Assembly (NCBI GenBank): GCA_004154925.1
Contig: QJNS01000244.1
Location: forward strand, 47,594 to 111,593
Direction of reading: 5' to 3'
Source of the DNA: Monosporascus cannonballus
Lineage: Eukaryota; Ascomycota; Sordariomycetes; Xylariales
DNA: 64,000 nucleotides
Part shown: positions 59,356-64,000 of the stretch, one piece after another
Layout: every line of letters starts with the position of its first letter
Numbering within the stretch: the stretch's first letter is position 1
The notes under the pieces: generated by a model
Database searches by the model: none
Seen by the model: only the letters and a program-made list of their open reading frames with translations
What the model was told of the DNA's origin: nothing
Translations under genes and position numbers: made by a program

Positions 59356-61450
59356 TCAGGCAGTAACATTAGCCAACTGCATCAATCGCTCTCCGGCACG
59401 CTGATTCGCGTAGTCGTAAGCTTTCGATCCCGGAGGGAAAGTGCCATTGGCAGCCCACAGATCGATGAGCGGCTGCATAGGCTCCAACTCGTGCGGCTTG
59501 AGCATGTCCAATGCACACGCTGTCAGGATAAAGTGGCTGAAACAGCTGTTCAGCTGTTTCTCGAGGTTTAGGTGGTAGAACGGTTCGATGAAGTGAGCCC
59601 AGTATAGGTGAGCATAGACGCGGAACATCTGGCGAAAGATGGTCTGGCAGACCTCGATGAAGTTCTCGGGGAAGCCACTACGCTTGCCAATCCAATCCTT
59701 CTCGCCGGGGTTCGCAAGTTGCGATAAAGGCGAGTTGGTGACTGAAGGATTGTGGGAATACGAGACGCCGTTTGCATCAGTGGGGAAGATGCTGGTATCG
59801 TCGATCTTACCCGAGATCCAACGCTGCATGAGTGTGATGTACTCGTACGCTGGCAGCTCGACCGGCTCACGCTTGCTGTTGAGCCAAGTAAACGAATGGT
59901 TTCTATATCGGTTAACGTATGCCCCCCGAAATCCAAGGGGTATACTCACGCGCCAGCAGACATCCGGGGGCAGGTTCCTGGGTTGCAGATTGTCTTGCCA
60001 TCCTCTTCCTTCTCATGGACTACTCTCACGAAGTTCCACAGGTTTCGATAGTGCTCGACCACTTTGGAGAGTCAGCATAAGCCACACGTCCGTTAAGAAT
60101 ATCGCATCAAGTTACCTTGGTGCGCAAGCCACTCTGCTGGCTCCACCGTCTTGGGTCTGGCGCTCAGCGTCATGAAGTTGCCTTTGACGATATGTTTGGC
60201 ATATGACGCATTAAGCCAGAAAGGCAGGGGTCGCGGCAGGTGATAAACGCTGAGCGGGTCATCACCGCCATTAGATCCCGAGCCGCCGTTAGATTCATCC
60301 ATTCCGACGTTCTGGGCTAACGATGGTGAGCTGGGAAGAGGGGGTATCTTTGGTGCGAGGCTTGTTTGCGACTGGCTTCCCTGGAGGGATAGAGTGGTGG
60401 GAGAGTTGGGTTGACCACTACTGGTCGTAACGGGGCTCTTATTCTGACCTGAGCTCTTGTTTGACCCTCCTCGGAGCCGTGCGTTCCTGAGGAGTCGTTA
60501 GTAGAACGCAAAGTCTTAAGGCTTGAGAAGTAAAAATCAGAAAATGGATTGGCGCGGAGGGTTATAGCATCGGAATGAAAATCCACGAGGAGCCACCTCA
60601 GTCCTAATGTATGGGAATAAAAGCTGGCGGGTGTTGGATGAAGCTGTGATAATATCAAGAGGCTCGAAGTTGGAGTGGGCTGGCGGTCAAACCACGAAGA
60701 ATTGATTGTCCCGCGGGAGGGGATTCTCCATTGGCGGTCTGGAACAGCGATATTTTAAGGGACCAAATACGCTTCCTTATTGCAACAACGCCATAGGGCC
60801 TGAATGACGTCGAGAGGGAGAAACTACCTAGGCATCCCAGACATTCAGGGGTGGGAGGCCATCATGTGAAGTTCTCGGGCGCGAAAAAAAAAGGAGTGAT
60901 GCTGTACTAGCAACATCAATGTGCTTTGCGTTAACAAGACGTTCCCGAGGCTTGACCGTTTAAGTGCCAAAACCAGAGGTCAACACTCTACCCGGGGTCA
61001 CGCCATTACAACTTGGACCGGGGGTATTAGTCGAGAGCGATATGAAGCTAGTGGTGTTTGACATTGGCACGATGCTTGAATAGGTGAAGATGCTGCCGAT
61101 GGTATGGTCGTGTCCTAGCTGTAGTCGATGCACGTTTCATGCATCTAGGTAGACTTTGCATCTCGTGTGAGCTGGCCGGAAGTGCCCCTAATTGAGCTGG
61201 AGACCCCACATTTAGGTAGCAAGAGCTAGTAGCACTGAGACCACTAACACTGTATACCTGGACTCACTTATCTTATGTTTCATCGCCCATAACGACCGGG
61301 CAGTCGACGGATGTGAACTTTAAAGGGCACCGGTTCGGGCCGTGCCAAAGATCAAGGATCCCTCGACATCTTCCTTGCATAAGGGATGGTATAGTGAAAT
61401 GTTAAGATAAAGTCATTGTTAACTTACAATCCAGAGAATAGGTTGGACAT
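59356..61450 (-). CDS. MOB2: Mob2-type kinase activator, 350 aa
   Basis: Exons are 61450-61428 (MSNLFSGL), 60486-60116, 60061-59950 and 59902-59356. All phases fit, and introns 2 and 3 are 54 and 47 bp with CTGAC or TTAAC branch sites. The first intron is 941 bp, unusually long, and its 23-base exon is the least certain part. The Mob domain carries the zinc ligands Cys157 and Cys162 (CNPGTC) and His267 and His272 (HLYWAH), with EHYRNLWNFV and TWLNSKREPVELPA around them. The first 70 residues are Ser/Gln/Pro-rich. Mob2 binds and activates the NDR kinase COT-1/Cbk1 that controls hyphal tip growth and polarity. It is not Mob1, whose partner is Dbf2. It is divergent from LEO1. Confidence 0.9.
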
Positions 61451-62198
61451 TGTCGTGTGAGGGATGTCTTGAGAGAGAATGCCGAGAGGCGGGACGACCA
61501 CAAACGCACAGCAGGGCAAAACGCAGCCGCCACGACGCTTTTCACCCGGTACTCGGAGGCGGCAGAGGGACAGGGAAGACTCGTGTTCCAATTCTGGTTT
61601 TTCTCACTCGGCTAGAAGTCGAAGCGGGTGCCTTTACTGGCCAGACACCGAAGAGAGAAACTGAATAATCGGATACGTGAAGCGTCGCCACGACGGAAAG
61701 GGGTGAAGTGTTGTGATTCTTGTAATAGGAAGTTATCCTCCAAATAAATGCCACCCTTCTGTAGGATTTAGAACTAGAAGACTTCGGCTTCAGCTAGGGA
61801 CCTACAGGGTTAACTTATTCCTTGGCGTTGTTTCTAAAAGCCGCTAACCGTATCGATAAGACACTGGGGGGGCTTTGAATTGGAGCGCTTGCTCTCTAGG
61901 TATATCGGGTCGCTGGAGATCATGTACCTACAACTGCAGTAGGCAGGTACTGGTCGGTCGTGTTCAGTGTGATCTGTGCGCGACGCGGCTGCTCTTTGCG
62001 ACGAAGCTACCATTTTCAATTGAAACATACCTCCACGAAGTTATACGTGTAGGAATTCTCTAAACTGCATCTAAAGCTCCTCCCCAATATTTAAGAGTAT
62101 CTTCGCCATTGACACGAAGCGACTTCCTCCTCCATTCTAGAAACACTTCCCTCTAGACTACTTCCTCTCGCGAATCTGATACCTTCAGATATTTAACC
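61451..62198. promoter_or_regulatory. Shared divergent promoter region, MOB2 / LEO1
   Basis: 748 bases lie between the two ATGs, which face apart. TCTAGAAACACTTCCCTC and similar CT-rich leader sequence precede the LEO1 ATG. Open frames inside are short and overlap. No site is assigned. Confidence 0.45.
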
Positions 62199-63560
62199 AT
62201 GTCGGACTCCGAGGATCCTATTGATCTGCCCGATGAGGGAGGTGACGATCTGTTTGGTGACGCTGACGATGGAGCGCAATCCGATCAAGAGCGCGTCCTT
62301 AGCGACCGGGAGCTCGCATCAGATCATGATGGCGACGGTCAGGACAGGCAAGACGGTCTAGGCCCGGATGACGTGGACGAAGATGAGAATGGCCAGGTTA
62401 TCGAGAAACAGATTAACATTATGAGCGTTCCTACGTACCGACATAGAACCCCGAAAACCAAGGGTGGCTCGGTGAGACTTATCCTCGACCTTCTTGGGCC
62501 CGACACGTTGGCTAACACCAGCGGATGCGCCTAGCTTCAATCTATGAGAGTCCCAAAATTTCTCAAATGGCAAGCCGAGGAATACAAACCCGACGCGTTC
62601 GAGCCCACGGAATGGGACAAGGCGAATGCCCAATCCGATAATCCCAAAGCCGTCATTCGGTACCAGAGAGACCCCCAGACCGGCGAGCTAAAGAGCAATG
62701 CTCTTCTTTACAGATGGAGCGATGGATCGGTCACAATGTCAGTCGGCGGCGACCATTACGAGATACAGAAGAAATCCATGGCACCGACACCGGACAAACG
62801 GTACGAGGAACGCGAGGATGCCCACTACTATGCCGCCGCTGCCCATCTTACCAGCAACCTCCTCATGACTGTTGGCCATGTAACCGAGCAATACACGGTG
62901 ATTGCGAGCAAGAACATGCAGGACGAGGCTCTTGCCAACTTCGCAAGCGCCATGGCGGCGGTAGCCCGCGGAAAGAGAGCCAGTGAGGGAGACATGATTA
63001 TCATGGCTACGAAAGACCCGGAACTCCAGAAGAGAGAGGCCGAACTGGCCGAGAAGGAGCGGATGAGAGCCCAGAGACGGCTGGAGACGGCAGCGGCGCG
63101 GCTGGACGCCCGCTCAGGCGGCTACAGGAGCGGTGGGCTTTCGATCGGCGACCTCGAGGGTGGCCGTAAAGGCGCTGGAGGTCGTCGAAAGAGAGGCGCG
63201 CCTGGCCCATCACGTCCCAAGAAGCGGAGACCGGAGTATGATTCGGATGACGACCTTCCCTCGGGTAGCCGTTACCGACAAGACGAATACGACCGGGAAG
63301 ACGATTTCATTGCGCCTAGTGATGATGAACAGATGAGCGGTGTTGAAGACGATGAGGATGAAGAAGACGTTCTAGATGACGAGGAGGAGGAGGCGCCTCG
63401 GAAGAAGAAGCGACAGAAGACAGCCGAGCCGGAAGACAACGACGAAGACGCTGACGCCGATGCCGATGCCGATGCTGATCTGGACGATCTTGATGCTCGT
63501 GCCCCTGAGCCGTCGAGGGCTCGGAGGCGCCACATTATCGACGAAGACGATGATGAATAA
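62199..63560 (+). CDS. LEO1: Leo1, Paf1-complex subunit, 432 aa
   Basis: Two exons, 62199-62471 and 62535-63560, join across a 63-bp phase-0 intron (GTGAGA...GCTAAC...CCTAG). The N-terminus is acidic (SDSEDPIDLPDEGGDDLFGD). The Leo1 core follows: PTYRHRTPKTKGG, MRVPKFLKWQAEEY, VIRYQRDPQTGE, RWSDGSVTMSVGG and EIQKKSMAP, then HLTSNLLMTVGHV. The C-terminus is a basic Gly/Arg stretch and then long Asp/Glu runs ending RRRHIIDEDDDE. Leo1 pairs with Paf1 in the Paf1 complex, which travels with RNA polymerase II and supports H2B ubiquitination and H3K4/K36 methylation. The start follows a CT-rich leader and ACC ATG context. It is full length. Confidence 0.96.
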
Positions 63561-64000
63561 GGGTTATCGCCTCACGTGCATTCCCTCATGGCCACAGGTC
63601 GATTTGTATAATATCCGAGGCCATCGTGGTCCACAGCTAGAAATTACGAAGCCGAGAGACGTGTTCTTATCAAGTCAAGCGACAGGCGGGTTATCTCTTT
63701 TAAGTCATCCTGGTTATCGACCGCTTTTGATTACTGTAAAATGAGAAGGTCGCAGCGTATGTGTAATGGTTCGAAGGAACGGAAGAATTACCTAACCGTG
63801 ACACTCGGGATCGCCCGTTAGCTAAACTCTTATTCCGTTAGCTTTCTGTTGGAATCTTTACTTTACGTAGTAGGAGCGTGGCCCCCGGTGGACAGGCTTG
63901 AAGGGAAAGCTGCAAGCTCCGATGTGGGGGGAGTGGGACGCATTTTCAGGTACCGAAGTACTGAAATCTAGGAGCTTATTAAACTTGCCCCCCCGCGGGG
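63561..64000. other. 3' flank of LEO1
   Basis: Nothing coding is seen. The window ends in a CCCCCCGCGGGG-like stretch. Confidence 0.4.

Noticed and set aside
1..64000. tRNA and 5S rRNA genes
   Set aside because: I scanned by eye for B-box-like GGTTCGANTCC with a matching A box and found no cloverleaf. A tRNA-finding program should confirm their absence.

Overview
The window looks like a chromosome segment of a filamentous ascomycete (Pezizomycotina, probably Sordariomycetes). The protein genes have short GT-AG introns with CTAAC-like branch points, and their products have the fungal forms of adenylate cyclase, dynamitin, Mob2 and Leo1. A 17 kb block is extremely AT-rich. Its repeat copies differ mainly by C-to-T and G-to-A changes, the mark of repeat-induced point mutation (RIP). 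No bacterial-type or organellar features were seen. All gene models were built by hand-splicing.

Layout. (1) 1-13.2 kb is gene-poor and holds transposon relics: a 2.0 kb hAT-like element with perfect 8-bp target duplication, a 194-bp miniature of it, a Tc1/mariner-like MITE, a (TTTAATTTA)n array and decayed gene pieces. (2) 13.3-17.4 kb is a small gene island: an I78 protease inhibitor, Tma20/MCT-1, and an unrecognised Ala/Glu-rich protein. (3) 17.4-21.3 kb holds 206-bp LTR-like repeats and about fifteen scattered copies of an AGGCGGGAGC motif. (4) 21.3-38.3 kb is a nest of RIP-damaged Ty3/Gypsy chromoviruses. Element A (minus strand) is split inside its chromodomain by element B (plus strand). 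B in turn carries an undamaged solo LTR of a third family. A further solo LTR and a truncated copy lie to the right. (5) 38.5-39.75 kb is a broken M14 metallocarboxypeptidase gene. (6) 41-64 kb is an ordinary conserved gene block: adenylate cyclase (CYR1), an Rtc4-like protein, dynamitin (JNM1), ribosomal protein eS28, molybdopterin synthase small subunit (cnxG), MOB2 and LEO1.

The conserved genes are housekeeping and signalling functions and do not form one pathway: cAMP synthesis, dynein transport, translation, Moco synthesis, NDR-kinase polarity signalling and Paf1-complex transcription. The most unusual signal is inside the hAT-like element at 1879-3869: a minus-strand reading frame with a clear histone H3 C-terminal fold segment followed by a long charged tail, now interrupted by stops. 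The nested retroelement history is the second notable feature. I did not find convincing evidence of a wholly new multi-gene system.
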